A stretch of DNA of 64,000 bases from Polyporus tsugae. Taxonomy: Eukaryota; Basidiomycota; Agaricomycetes; Polyporales; Polyporaceae. Below the pieces are notes generated by a model. That model was not told the origin of the DNA, did not search any database, and saw only the letters and a list, made by a program, of their open reading frames with translations. Below are positions 48,731-59,534 of the stretch, in pieces. A program made the translations under genes and the position numbers. The stretch lies in assembly GCA_024305745.1 (NCBI GenBank), contig JAHRBS010000013.1, forward strand, positions 1,426,001-1,490,000, given 5' to 3'. Position 1 is the first letter of the stretch, and every line of letters starts with the position of its first letter.

Positions 48731-49394
48731 ACACTTAGTGTAACGTCTATGCGTATATGGGGTGTTTATCTTATTGGGTATGTGCGTTTCCTTCACAGTT
48801 CTCCGGCACCATTTATAAGCTGTTTACGTGTGCCTCTAGCGAAGAACGGAGATTCCCTGGAATAGAACTTCATGCTTTGCTATCTTCGCCTGGTTTTCCC
48901 CGCCATGTTCCTTGGCAAGAGCGCTCACAAAGATGTCTTAGCACGACGCAGCGTCTGGCGCCGGGCAATTGACCGCACAAAGCGGACACGCAGCGGTACA
49001 CCATTCCGGCACTCGAATTTCTATCACAATTCAGTGGATATTCGGGCTCTTTGGCCCACAATGTTTGGTTCATCTTGTTCGATTTTATCACCTTCATACA
49101 ACATTGCAACCGCGCCAAAGTTCGCAGATGAAAGAAAGGAGTGGTATAGAAGTTTGACCTCTATGGCTATTCATCAAGGACTTGATCGATGATCCTCCAG
49201 GCTCCCACCACTCGAGCGACCCGGCCCTGCTCGGTCGCACTCGGTCGCATTCTGGTCGCATTTCAGAAAAGATTTCGGCATCAGAAGGCCGCAAACCGGC
49301 ACTAAAACGACGCATCAAGTATCTAGCCCATTCCCGGTATGCTAGCCCATTCTCGGTTTGTATAGTAATATTATGACAGCCCCCACCACCAGAT
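48731..49394. other. Mosaic region between acetyltransferase pseudogene and synthase scrap
   Basis: 664 bp. The acetyltransferase 3' flank matches unit 1 only to about 48787. From there short blocks resemble the synthase-upstream region of unit 1 (about 43650-43710). This is where unit 1 carries the NiCoT and P450 genes. No gene is visible. Confidence 0.5.
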
Positions 49395-49560
49395 CTATTA
49401 CTCTCATTCTGTAAGGAGGAACTGGCCGGGGAGACCAACAACTACGTCCGCCTCCGGGCTAAGCAGAACTAGGTAGCGAACGTCTGCCTCATCTCGTCGA
49501 GGAAGTCTCGGAATCAACGAACAGGATGGACGCGCTCACGTCTGAGAATGTGGTTTGTAG
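49395..49560 (+). pseudogene. Terpene synthase C-terminal scrap (unit 2)
   Basis: It begins KEELAGETNNYVRLRA, better preserved at first than the unit 1 scrap, but reaches an in-frame stop after AKQN and then shifts frame; later parts match ESTNRMDAL-type sequence. It is a dead remnant homologous to 43215-43400. Confidence 0.65.
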
Positions 49561-50284
49561 CGCCACAGGACTTCCTTATTTTCCTCATCTCACCTTTCTT
49601 CCCCTGGCTCTTAGGAGACCCCCGGGATTCCTCAAGTCCGAGCATTACCATGTTACCGTCTTGTTGAGTTGGCATGCAAGCTCGAGTCGAGAGAAATGAG
49701 GAGCCAAAGTATGAGTGCCAAGCTGGGCGAGCACTCTGCGTTGGAATCGTACGTTTCCATCATAGTTTCACTGCTCAGGGCCATTTAAAAGGTTTCCGTG
49801 AGCCTCTTGCTAGGCCAAAAACAATTCGTATGGATTCACAGGGACCTCATCGTCCTGGCGCCGACTTTTTGGCAATTGAATAGGGTGCTCGATTCTTGTC
49901 GGGCACTCATTTCTTCACGCGTCTCATGGCCTCCTTCCGAAGCGTAGCCGCGCGATGTGAGCGACCGACGAGAATTGAGTACCCCTAACGCCTCTGACGA
50001 AACGCGCCAACGGCGTCTGAACCGCGTCTGCGGACTCTACATCGCGTCATAGTTAGAGATCCTCTGATTCAGATACCTAAGTCACGGAATGGCATTGACA
50101 AGGCTTGGGCCTCAAAGCATCTGCGCAACGGCGCCTTTGGTCCTTCGTGCGACTATATAACTGCCTAACATCCTCAGCACACCAGACATCCCCCAGCGGA
50201 CCAGCCCTCACAGCATCTCCAATGACTACAGGCCCATCGGCGTGAGGATATCCTCTACAATCTCTCCCGCTTCACTATCCTCAC
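49561..50284. promoter_or_regulatory. Terpene synthase 2 upstream region with TATA at 50154-50160
   Basis: TATATAA at 50154-50160 lies 125 bp before the ATG, as in copy 1. The last 190 bp are clearly similar to the copy 1 promoter, with indels. No gene is visible in the remainder. Confidence 0.55.
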
Positions 50285-51586
50285 ATGTTGTTCACCAGAT
50301 CTTGTCCCATCAGCATGGCCCATACTCAGTCTTCCCTGATCAACAACACCATCGGCAGCGTGCGTTAACCCTCTCCCCGTCAATGAATCAAATGTCCTGA
50401 CCGTCTTACGGCATGCCAGCAGGACGCTTCTCGCCAGCAGAATGAAGTTAAGGAGGTCTTGCGGGACTTCCTGAACCGCATCATGGCCACAGGTGACGGT
50501 TTTCGCGCCGCTGAAGCCCATGTCAGCGGCGGAAAACTGTACGAAGACGTCTCCCGCAAGGTCGCGGACTTCATCCAGGCCGCCGGAGACGACCCAAATT
50601 TCATTCAGAAGTTATCGGTCAGTGGCTGCAATATTGCCGAACTCGCTTATGGACACACCAGCCCCAAACATCAATACTACATAGCTCTCTACACAGCTTG
50701 CTTCCTCTACGTCGACGACCTCGGCACCCGCCACCTCGAGGCAGTTGCCCAGTTCTCTCGTCGCTTCGCAAACGGGGAGAAGCAGCTCAACCCCGTCCTG
50801 GACGTTTTCACTGACCTTCTTAGGCAGTCGTACGACCTGTGGCCCCAGGTCGGCGCCGACTCCATCATCTCCGGCACTCTGGAGGGCGTCACGGCCATGT
50901 ACGTGGAGTACACGACCAGTGACATGACAGTCACTCCGCGCGCGACGTGGTGGCCCAACTACTTTCGGACCAGGACTGGGTTTTGCTCGCCCTACGCTCA
51001 CTTCAGCTTCATGAAGAGCTGGCGACCCACTCCGGTGTCATACGTGCAGTTGTTACCGTGAGTTTTATTCTACACTGAATCGAATTTGTCATTGAAAGTG
51101 TGCCCCAGATACTTGGATTTTTTCATTGCTGGAGCTAAGTAAATATTCTGAGATATTCTCGCCGCGTTCCGACTCGGCTCAAGCGCTCTTATTGAATACC
51201 CGCGCTGCCCCTCCTGTACCCAGCGATGTGTGAGTACGACATGGATCTCAATAACTGGGGCTTAGACTGATATTGCATAAGCCTTTCTTTCTACAAGGAG
51301 CAACTAGCCGGAGAGACCGACAACTACATACATATCCGAGCCACCACGGACCAAACGACTACTCTCGATACGCTACGCTTGCTAGCGGATGAAACTCTAG
51401 CCTGCACGCAGAGAATCAGACTGCTCATAGGCGAGGACCGTGAGCTGATGGCTATTTGGTGTTCGCTCGAGCAGGTGAGTAGCCACGCGGCATGTCGTAG
51501 CTATGATCACTGAGTCAAGGCATCAATAGGGCTACGTAGCCTTTCACATGAAGACGCCGCGATACCGACTGGCTGAATTGATGTGA
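50285..51586 (+). CDS. Sesquiterpene synthase, trichodiene-synthase-type (copy 2)
   Basis: Exons 50285-50359, 50420-51057, 51109-51138, 51224-51229, 51282-51474 and 51530-51586; 332 residues. All splice sites and the 6-nt fourth exon of copy 1 are kept. The metal-site segment is YVDDLGT and the NSE motif NDVLSFYKE is intact. Substitutions against copy 1 cluster in exons 1-3 (for example TRTGFCSPY against NRNGFAPPY, and FIAGAN against FLAAAN). From exon 5 to beyond the stop the two copies appear identical. Both should be active by motif; a difference in product could come from exon 2 changes. The acceptor of exon 2 could also be three bases later. The gene faces away from the Pex8-like gene's 3' end. 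Confidence 0.87.
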
Positions 51587-51827
51587 CTCTCAAGGCGATT
51601 GAGTCCGGGTGCTTAGAACTGTGATGACGATAGAGGTTCTTGTGCATGTATTTCACCTTGAACGCAGCGAATGTGGCTGCCAGTAGATTCTATATAACAG
51701 ACGACATACGTGGTTCTAACTTGTGGCTACCTCAGTCAGTCGCGCCCGCTGCACTGTCCGTGCGTGGGCATCCAGCGCACCAGCCGTTCAACGCTCATTG
51801 ATCCACACAACCCCTACCCGCCTCTCC
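51587..51827. other. Terpene synthase 2 3' flank
   Basis: The first 60 bp match the flank of copy 1 closely, and the rest is absent from unit 1. No feature was recognised. Confidence 0.35.
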
Positions 51828-52081
51828 GTCATGGTGAACTTCATGTCGTCCCCGTCCACACCGACTCGCACCACCTGCTCCATTGTGTCGACGATGAAGT
51901 ATACGCCATAGTCCTCGATCTTGGACCTCTCGTGGCTCGTGCAGACCGCAACAACAATCGCCCCGGAAGCGAGGCCAGCCCAGATGCCCAACGGCGAGTC
52001 CTCGAAGGTGACGCACCGCTGCTCGTTGGCGGTGATGGCGACCGGGGGGCGTGATGCTGATGTGCATCGTGCAGCTCGTAA
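51828..52081 (-). pseudogene. HAD phosphatase scrap (unit 2)
   Basis: The minus strand encodes a run similar to the C-terminal third of the 23-kb HAD phosphatase: FEDSPLGIWAGLASGAI, then VCTSHERSKIEDYGVYFIVD. Upstream motifs I-III are missing apart from a short ITPP-like segment, and no start is available. The deletion in unit 1 removed much of this piece, so unit 2 preserves the older state. Confidence 0.7.
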
Positions 52082-52183
52082 TCTATAAAGAAACACGGAA
52101 TGTCAGCGAACGGTCGACGGCCGCGGCTAGGTTGAATACCTACTAAATGTGCATGGAATGAGCAAGTGGTTACACGTATGAGT

Positions 52184-54854
52184 CTACAATCGTGAAACAA
52201 CATCCGATGCTCCTGTGGATGCGGCCGTTGCCTCCGCGCCATCGAAGACTGGATGTCTTGGCGGGGTCTCTACGCGAGCCAAGGCCTGGAGGTTCTCGTA
52301 CCACCACTCTATGGCATACTGCTTCTCCGCATCCCCAACGTCCTGCGAAATAGCCTCGAACAGCGCTTCGATGAGCTCCTCCCGCATTTCTTCAGCCCTA
52401 CGATCCACCTCACGCTCGCTTGAAGAGAGGGGCAAGGAAAGGATGATCGCCTTGGTTTCCGTCAGCAATCTCGGGAGAAGCGTCAGAGGGACCGAAGGGA
52501 CGCTCGAGATGAGGGCGAGATGCAGGCGATGGAGGTGCTCCGATGGAGTCTGCGTTGACTGGGACGAAGCGGACGCGGAGGAGGACGCCTCGGCCTTCGG
52601 TGCGGAAGAGTTTGGGAAGGTCGCTTTGACCGGCGCGACGCCGACGTGGCGGATCGCGTCCAAGAGGGCCTCTATGCAGAACCATGCCATGGCATCCGCT
52701 TGAGTGGTCCCTGCGTCATGCGCGTCACTACGCACGACGTTTGCGTATCCAAAGGAACATGCGCTGCGGACGAGTGCAGCGTAGGCCATGCAAAGCTGCA
52801 CGGTGCTCAGTCGGTCGTCGGTCGAGTTCTATATTGACGCGCTCCTTAGCCACGGACACCGGGTCTGCGAGATCACAACGAGCTGGCTTACCTCGACGAG
52901 ACATCGCGCATACATAGGGACGATCTTTTCTGCAAATGCCGAACCAAGTCCCGACGGCTGCTGCTGCTCAGTGGGACTGCTCTGCGCATGGGAAGCGAAG
53001 ATAGCCAGCATGACTGAATGAGCTGACTCGTATGTCTCTCGGTGACTAGAGTCCCAAAGATGTCTGCAGTGAACAAGCGATGGTCAGCGGGCGCCTGGTG
53101 AAAATCGGAGGTGACGTACGGGAGACACAAGGTGTATACCCGTGATTGGATGACTCCTTCTGAAAGGACAGGAACGAGCTGCTCGGCACATGCGAGAGCA
53201 AACGCCTTCCTCGCATCCGACAGACTACGCGGAAGATTGTCTACTCCTGTACTGCTGATCAGCCAAGTATCGAAGTCGACTCATGTTCGGCATACCTTTG
53301 CCCTTTCCTGCCATTCCCTCATCATGACACAACTCCTCCACGAAACGGTCGGCTTCGGTTTCGCTTGCAGAAAGTACATCCAATGCCATGTAGAACGCGC
53401 GCTTGAGCTCCGGCAGACCGCTTTCTGAAGTCGACGCTACCCCACCGAACTGCGGCATGACGAAGGAGAGATGCGAGAGAATATGCAGGACATCCAAGGT
53501 TATCGCATAAGGTGAAGAGATGCCTGAGGATGAACCACATGCGCTCTCTTCGTGAGGGCTGGGAACAAAGACCACGGCTGAGAGGATGGACTGAGAAAGC
53601 ATAAGCGTTGTGAAAAGTAGGGTCTTGAGTATGGACCAGGTCGCGGCGGCTATCTCGCGCGAACCCTCATCGGCGAGGTCGGCGTCATCCTGGACCCCCG
53701 CAAGAGGGCACCTCGCCCAGTCCCCCTCGACGGTGCTTGTGAGGATCTTAAGAGGGTCAAGCGCACGGCTTATGGCCGCCCATCCGTGTGCGCGTCTTGA
53801 CTCGACGAGAACGGTGAGGGAGAGCGCAGTGAACTTGGCGAGGGAAGCCATCAATCCGATGGATGTCGACCCCGCAATCGTCTGGATGGTTTTGGAAAAA
53901 GTACCATCCGCCTGAAGAGATAGTCAGGACACAGTCTTCAGAAAGCAAAGGCCTGACTTACATGGACGGTCACCTTGCCGTCGGCGTTGGTACCAGCCGA
54001 TAGAAGGGCGGGCGCGAGGAACGTGCCACCATTGAATGAGCGATGAATAGTCGTAATAAGCACGTCTATGATTGCCTGTATGCATGGTGAGTATATGCTA
54101 GACGGGTCAACCCACTTTGATGACGTACTGGTAAGGGGAGAGCCTGCAACCTTTGCGGATCAACGAAAGGCGTGCATTGCGCCGCGAGCAGAACCGCAAT
54201 AGAGAGAGGCTCTGGTTTAAAGAAACAATCTCCAATTACACCTTCACTTAAAGGACAGAACAATGATGAAAACCTACCTTCTGCCTCCCCACCGGCCTCC
54301 ACGGTCCTCTTGAAGTCCATCTCCCACCCACTCCCTTCCCTCGCATAACCATCCATAACCTCGGCGAATGCAAGCACGACCTCCTCCTCGACCTTCGCCC
54401 TCACCTTCGCCTCCTTCTTCTTTACCTCCAGCTCAGCCTCCCAATCCTCCAATCCGAGCAACAGGCCAGAAGCACAAGCAAGCCTCACGACCGCCACGCT
54501 CCCCCGAAATCCCTCCAGCACGGCTCTTGTCCACTTCCCCAACCTCCGAGTCACGTCCACGCCCCTCGATAGCAACCCTCCCGGGTTCTTCTCCGCCTCC
54601 TCCTTGTGCACGGCGAAGCGCAAGTGAACAGCATGTCGGAACGCGACCGAAAGCGCGGTGAGCTTCTGGTAGGTGTACTGGCGGAAGAGCGGGCTGCCAA
54701 GTATCGTCGCGGTGAGGGGCGTAGGAGTGCCGGGGACGGGGACGGGCGGTCGTGCGAGGTAGTGCGCGATCGACGCTTGGAGGGTCTCGAGAGGTAGGGT
54801 GGAGGTGGTGCGGGTGAGGTGACGGATGAGGTTGATGTAGCCACGGTCCGACAT
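52184..54854 (-). CDS. Peroxin-8-like protein with C-terminal PTS1 (SRL)
   Basis: Exons 54278-54854, 54129-54211, 53962-54075, 53296-53911, 53243-53120, 53063-52892 and 52828-52184; 776 residues, every join frame-consistent. The N-terminus MSDRGYINLIRHL leads into an all-helical, repeat-like protein with conserved-looking stretches such as TYESAHSVMLAIFASHAQ and VQLCMAYAALVRSA. The last residues VVSRL end in SRL, a PTS1. Pex8 is an intraperoxisomal import factor linking docking and RING complexes, and yeast Pex8 also carries a PTS1. Assignment rests on length, helical character, the PTS1 and my memory of basidiomycete 'peroxin 8' proteins, so it is probable rather than certain. An ATG upstream at 54944 is in frame, but the family-like start is 54854. 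Confidence 0.66.
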
Positions 54855-55523
54855 GATCCACGATGAGCACACTGAGTCTGTATCCGGTTCTGCCTGTAGG
54901 CAATGATGTAGCCCTGTCGGGGGAAGAACGTGTAAGGAGGTCAAGAGATCTACATAGACGAGTGCAAGTCGGAGGCAAATGTGAACGCGCTAATGCATGA
55001 GTAGGATTCGCGGGCCGGATCCTGGCGAGTACCGCTTAAGTCGCCATGTGAAAAGCCGAATTCAACACGAACCTCGCCATCGCGAGGTAAGTTACTGCAG
55101 CCTGTCCACTGGAGACAATTTCAGGTTGTACTTTGAGCTTCATATCTAGTTAGAGTTGTTCAAACTGCACGCATGAAGGTCCGGCAAACGCTTTGTGAGG
55201 CGCGATGTATTGAACAGCAAGCGGGTACACAAAAGAATGAAACGCTAGCCAAGGGGGGCGTATCAATACAACCCATAACACCAGTAGTATAGCAAGAGCA
55301 TGGAAACAGATGCAGCTATGCCAAAACCACCCAATTTGCTGCAAGCAAGGACCCAAAAGAACATGAAAGCCAAACAAAGCCGAGCAAGCAGAAAGAAGCA
55401 GTGTCAAACTGGGTGACGAGAGGGGTATGATCACCCTCCCGTGGTGCAGCATTATCGCTTTCACCTGCTGAAGTGGAAAAGGCGGGTATGTCAGCTACTG
55501 ACTAAGACTTGGGAAACATTGGT
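54855..55523. other. Intergenic region
   Basis: 669 bp between the Pex8-like start and the end of the secreted-protein gene, both on the minus strand. It presumably holds the Pex8 promoter and the secreted-protein 3' UTR. No coding signal was recognised. Confidence 0.5.
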
Positions 55524-56578
55524 TCAACGACGAGCGGTAACAGTCGGGGTGACGGTGACGGTTACTGTTGAGCTGGGTACCGCACACGTCGCGGTAGCAT
55601 CACTGTCATTCGACAGCAATCGTTGGTCCCCCCAGGCTCCAGCCACAAACAATCGAAAAACGGTCACTTACGCAGTCGCGGTCGCCGCGGCAGTGACAGT
55701 CACCGTAACAGTTGCGTCGCACGACGAGTCCGTAGCAGTAGAGCTATGCATCGTGAACAGGTGCATGAGCCCAACGAGTCTCCCCATTAACGAACGGAGC
55801 ACATACCCGTTAGAAGTGGCGGTGGCAGTCGCGCCGTTGCCGGAGGAAATACCCGCGACAGCCGCGTTGATCTCAGCCTCAGTGGCATCCTCAACAATAA
55901 GGTTCTCCGTAAAGATGCAGCCATTCGCGTCGTTCGCGTCATCACAGGTGTTGCCCTTGCCGGTCGTATCGTTGACGTTGCCGGCCGCGAACGTACCTGT
56001 CTTGAGCGCGTCGAGCGGGTCGCCGCCGATCGTCGCGATCTGCTTCGCGAGCTCGAGCACTATCGCCTTGTTCGTCGCCGATGCGCCGCTCGATGCCGCG
56101 TCCTGGTGCTGCTGGATCGCGGCAACCTCGGGGTTCGTCGCAGTCTCGGTACACAGGACGGAGGCGAGGCCGACTTTGCCGGTGTTGCGCTCGAGGGCAC
56201 GGAAGAGGAGCGCATTAACCATACCGGCGGTGTCACCGGCGGCCTTAGCGTTGGTGAAGGCCTGGTCGGCGACGGCTTGCTGCAAGCAGTCAAGGTTCTA
56301 CGCGATGGGTGTGAGATTGAGGGGCGGAGGGGGTGCGGCGATGGATGAAGTGGGCTCACCTGGATGTTACCAGCACCAGCGGCAGCTGCTGCATTACCAA
56401 GTAGAGCGAAGACGGGATCGACGATCTTGTCCGGGTTGTTGAGGTTCAGGCTCGTGCGGACCGTGGCCACGATGGATTCGTGAGAGTGCTCCTGGGGAAC
56501 CTCGCGGCGCACGGGGGCAGAGAACGCGAAAGCGGAGAAGATGGCGACAAGCGCAAAGGAGGACTTGAAGAAGACCAT
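55524..56578 (-). CDS. Secreted protein of unknown function with Thr/Val-rich C-terminus
   Basis: Exons 56360-56578, 55672-56297 and 55524-55602; 307 residues. A clear signal peptide opens the protein (FFKSSFALVAIFSAFAFSAPVRR), with a dibasic site after it that could be a Kex2 cleavage point. The mature chain is Ala/Asn-rich and has few Cys: NLDCLQQAVADQA, VLCTETATNPEVA, NTCDDANDANGCIFTENL. This resembles an expanded family of secreted proteins in wood-decay fungi that I know only as hypothetical. The end is a low-complexity series of TVTVTV and TATAT segments; no GPI signal is evident. The promoter TATAAAGG at 56804-56811 and a 63-nt 5' UTR intron (56653-56715) are visible. Confidence 0.75.
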
Positions 56579-56652
56579 GGTAAAAGGGATGTGCGGTAAC
56601 CTGACCGGTGCGGTTGTATCGACGAAGTCACAAAGGAAAGTACGCCAGCGAC

Positions 56653-56715
56653 CTATGAAAGTAAACACGAAGCATGTCAGCAAAACCCGCATAGCAGCCA
56701 GTGGGGAAGACTCAC
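56653..56715 (-). other. 5' UTR intron of the secreted-protein gene
   Basis: The minus strand shows a GTGAGTC donor at 56715 and a TTTCATAG acceptor ending at 56653, 74 bp before the ATG. Together with TATAAAGG at 56804-56811 it implies a spliced leader. This is inferred from splice signals only. Confidence 0.5.
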
Positions 56716-57646
56716 AAGGAAAGGGCAAGATCTGGAAGAACGTCAAGACCCGGTCTTGGCTGGTAAGTGAGCGGAATGAAGACCATCCTCCGACGGCGTC
56801 ATGCCTTTATACCCCCGGCGAGACGAAACGTTTGTCATAATTGGGTCAAGCGACCGCAACGTGCACGGATCCTGGCAGTTGCTATGCGGCATGGGAGCAC
56901 AACATGACCCGAGGATGCACGGACATTGAATGAGTTCACGGTGAGAGATCCGGGTGATATGTTTCCTAACAGAACATCGACTATTCTGCTACCGACGGAA
57001 GTGTTGTCCTGGTTCCTTCTTCATGGCAACTGAAATCAAACGCAGCAAGTGACCCCTCCTATCCGACCGCTCGTCTTCGCAAATTCGCCCCGATATGGAC
57101 GGCCCGCCCCGTACCGGGGATCGGAATTGTGGTTGGAGAAGCCTCCCAAAATGACTGTACCTGGCGCCGTCATTGTGCTAGGAACAAGCAGGATTTGATT
57201 TGTCGTGTTCCTCATAGGGATCCCAATGACATCGCCGGCGGTACATCATCTTCCCAACCGAAAGCGCATATGGCCAGAACTGCGTCCCAGGTCGCGTTCG
57301 GACGGCGCCTTGTTCTTCGCCGTTGACGACACCGACAAGTATTCGGGGGACGTGAAGCAAGGTGTCCGCACGTTCCTAATTTGCGTCTTCAGTCTTGACG
57401 ACACGGTTTCGTCCTAGGTAGCGGGGGAACTGTTTTCCCCGACCATTCGCCACGACGAAACCACCTGCGGTGAGCTCGGCTTCGGGCACATTTCGCTACA
57501 ATGTGGGAGTGCCGTAGGTCATGGACAACCAATCGGCAATATTGGTTGCGCGCAAGTTTAGTAGCGTGGAACCTTCAAGGGAACGATGCAATGTTGGGCT
57601 CAGTAACCTCCATCACGATGTCACAGTAGAAAGACAATCTATTGCT
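56716..57646. other. Intergenic region
   Basis: About 0.93 kb upstream of the secreted-protein gene and downstream of the mitochondrial-protein gene. It includes the TATA at 56804-56811 (-). No gene was recognised between 56830 and 57640. Confidence 0.45.
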
Positions 57647-58412
57647 CTAAACGATACGAACGGTGGTACCTTCCTTCTTGGAAAGGGCATGCAGGTCTTG
57701 TTCTATCATGGGAACGACCCAACGAATCAATAAACATAGTTTACTGATAGAAGAAGACACTCACGGATGCCCCATACGTGTGCTCGCAAATCAAGGAATT
57801 CTAAGCACGACGAAGATAATAGCACATTCAACAAGCAGAACCAAGTCGAAACAAGAACCAGTAGTGCAGGCTTACCGACGTGCAATCCATCATACAGCTT
57901 TTTCACCTCCGCACGCACACGAGAGATGTCTTCCTTTGAAGCCGAGGACTCGCTTAACGCCTTCAGCTCCTTCTCTACAGTCTCAATCCTCCTGACATGG
58001 GCGGAAACCTGACACAAAGTATTCACACCACGAGCATCAGGCTTATACGAGAGCATACCTTCTGCGTGCTCGTCTGAAGCTCCTCCACGCTCGCCTGCAA
58101 CGCAGCCGAAGCCAGCTTGTATTCCTCAAGCAGGTGATATGCAGCCAGAGACGACGCCAGGGAGAATCCAAATAAGAAGCCGACGATACTACATCGATGT
58201 ATGTATTAGCATACAGACCACGTTGATCAATACACATAGCTGACGGACCCTCCACGAAATGCACCGACAGGCTTCTTCACTGGAGGAACGGAACCCAAGT
58301 TCGGTGTGTTCTCCTGGCGCACGACCCGCGTGGTTGAGAGCAGACGAGTTGGTGTGCGTTGGGGCGCCGTCTTGGCCAGAGAGAATGAGCGTGAAGCGAG
58401 CCTGGCGGCCAT
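57647..58412 (-). CDS. Small mitochondrial membrane / coiled-coil protein
   Basis: Exons 58249-58412, 58059-58188, 57876-58008, 57765-57800 and 57647-57702; 172 residues. The N-terminus is a basic, Ser/Arg-rich presequence (MAARLASRSFSLAKTAPQR) typical of mitochondrial import. A hydrophobic segment follows (GIVGFLFGFSLASSLAAYHLL), then a helical, heptad-like region (LQASVEELQTSTQKV; RRIETVEKELKALSE) and a short conserved-looking end, HVWGIQQDLHALSKKE. This layout suggests an inner-membrane protein with a soluble coiled coil. I have no firm family name for it. All five joins keep frame. Confidence 0.72.
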
Positions 58413-59199
58413 GGTGGACGGAGCTCCGAGGAGGGAATCGTGGTCACAGCGAACGCCCATGCTGGCATCCTCCGACTCGGCGAGAGCCGTTTACGCGCGC
58501 TTACAGGATCTGCGCCGAGACTTGTCCGAGACTCATCCGAACGACGCTCAACCTCGGAGTATCCTACTCCCTCTCATCATGCGCGGTTCAGCAAGGAGTC
58601 CTGCTCGTAGACGCAACCCGAGAATCTCTAGCTATTCACTGGCTGGATGTCCCATCAATCTTTCTCATTTGGCCCTCCCCATGTCCAGGCGTCATTTGTC
58701 ACTCCAAGGCGGCCTGTCCGAGTCGCCAACACGGTCCTCGGGAACGGACAGGCAATCTACAGCCTCCGAGAGTCCATCGACGCCGACAAAAGCGACCGCT
58801 CTCAGCATATTTATGTCTACATTGGCGGTGTGACCAGGCTCCCGCGGTGTCCAGAAGCTTGAGTTTGAGCTCGATCAGTGTTTCGAAGACGACAACCACT
58901 CAGTATCGCGGCCGGGGGACTTTGCTCCATGGCACACCATGAACCTGAGCGGGGATGGATACCGTGGTCTGTGAAGGGGATGGTGCCCTTGGTAACCTCC
59001 TTCCGCCTCAAATGACCACGGTGAATCCTAACACTCTTGGGGCAATGCCCACTGGTACCGCTCCCATGATTCGCCTGCGAGGTCCCTTATGTAAGCTTTC
59101 TGCCTCTCTGTACTGACTGCTTCTGAATTTCTTCCTCGCTTTTGGACAACCATGCTATAAAATATGGGTAAGACCAACTTGGTCGCGGGTAACCCGCGC
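58413..59199. other. Intergenic region
   Basis: About 0.79 kb. Long plus-strand frames here (for example 58306-58833) overlap the start of the mitochondrial gene on the other strand and show only Ser/Arg-rich composition, so I do not call them. A CTATAAAATA sequence at 59154-59163 is a good TATA candidate for the small + strand gene. Confidence 0.4.
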
Positions 59200-59534
59200 A
59201 TGCCACCACCCCGTCCCCACGTTGCGTACTTACAAGTACAAAAACCAAACGTGCAAGAGTCCGCGGATACCGCCAAACCCTCATGCACGTGCCCTAACTA
59301 CGTATACGAAGCCGGTGAATGTGGACACCAGGTCCAAGAATCCACAAAACAAGAGCCCGCACAATCCTGCCCAGCCCCGCTGAACCCTGACAAGTCCCAC
59401 CACCGAGAAGAGGCCAGGTTCGTCGACGGTAGGTCGCCATCCCGCCGCCCACTACACCATCCCCCCACTGAAACACCCCCTGGACAGATCCGCAACTCGA
59501 CATTTACAAAGCGAAGAACCTCCGGAGGAGCTGA
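59200..59534 (+). CDS. Possible small Cys/His-containing hypothetical protein
   Basis: Exons 59200-59428 and 59488-59534; 91 residues. The readable part is CTCPNYVYEAGECGHQVQES followed by SCPAP, a spacing of Cys and CGH reminiscent of small fungal proteins with a C-x-C...CGH...C pattern, which may bind zinc. The second exon ends soon after DIYKAKNLRRS. Support is modest: a TATA-like sequence 36 bp before the ATG and one good GT-AG intron. An alternative start is 59164. Its end overlaps the end of the minus-strand neighbour by about 30 bp. Confidence 0.35.

Larger units (their letters stand above)
45881..52310. repeat. Imperfect tandem segmental duplication, unit 2
   Basis: This unit repeats the order of unit 1 starting at the PUL 3' end: acetyltransferase, terpene-synthase scrap, terpene synthase, HAD scrap, Pex8 3' end. 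The NiCoT and P450 genes are absent, and the acetyltransferase has several deletions, so unit 2 is about 6.4 kb against 11.7 kb. Confidence 0.85.

Noticed and set aside
58306..58833. Plus-strand 175-codon frame
   Set aside because: It overlaps the first exon of the mitochondrial-protein gene on the other strand and has only Ser/Arg-rich composition.
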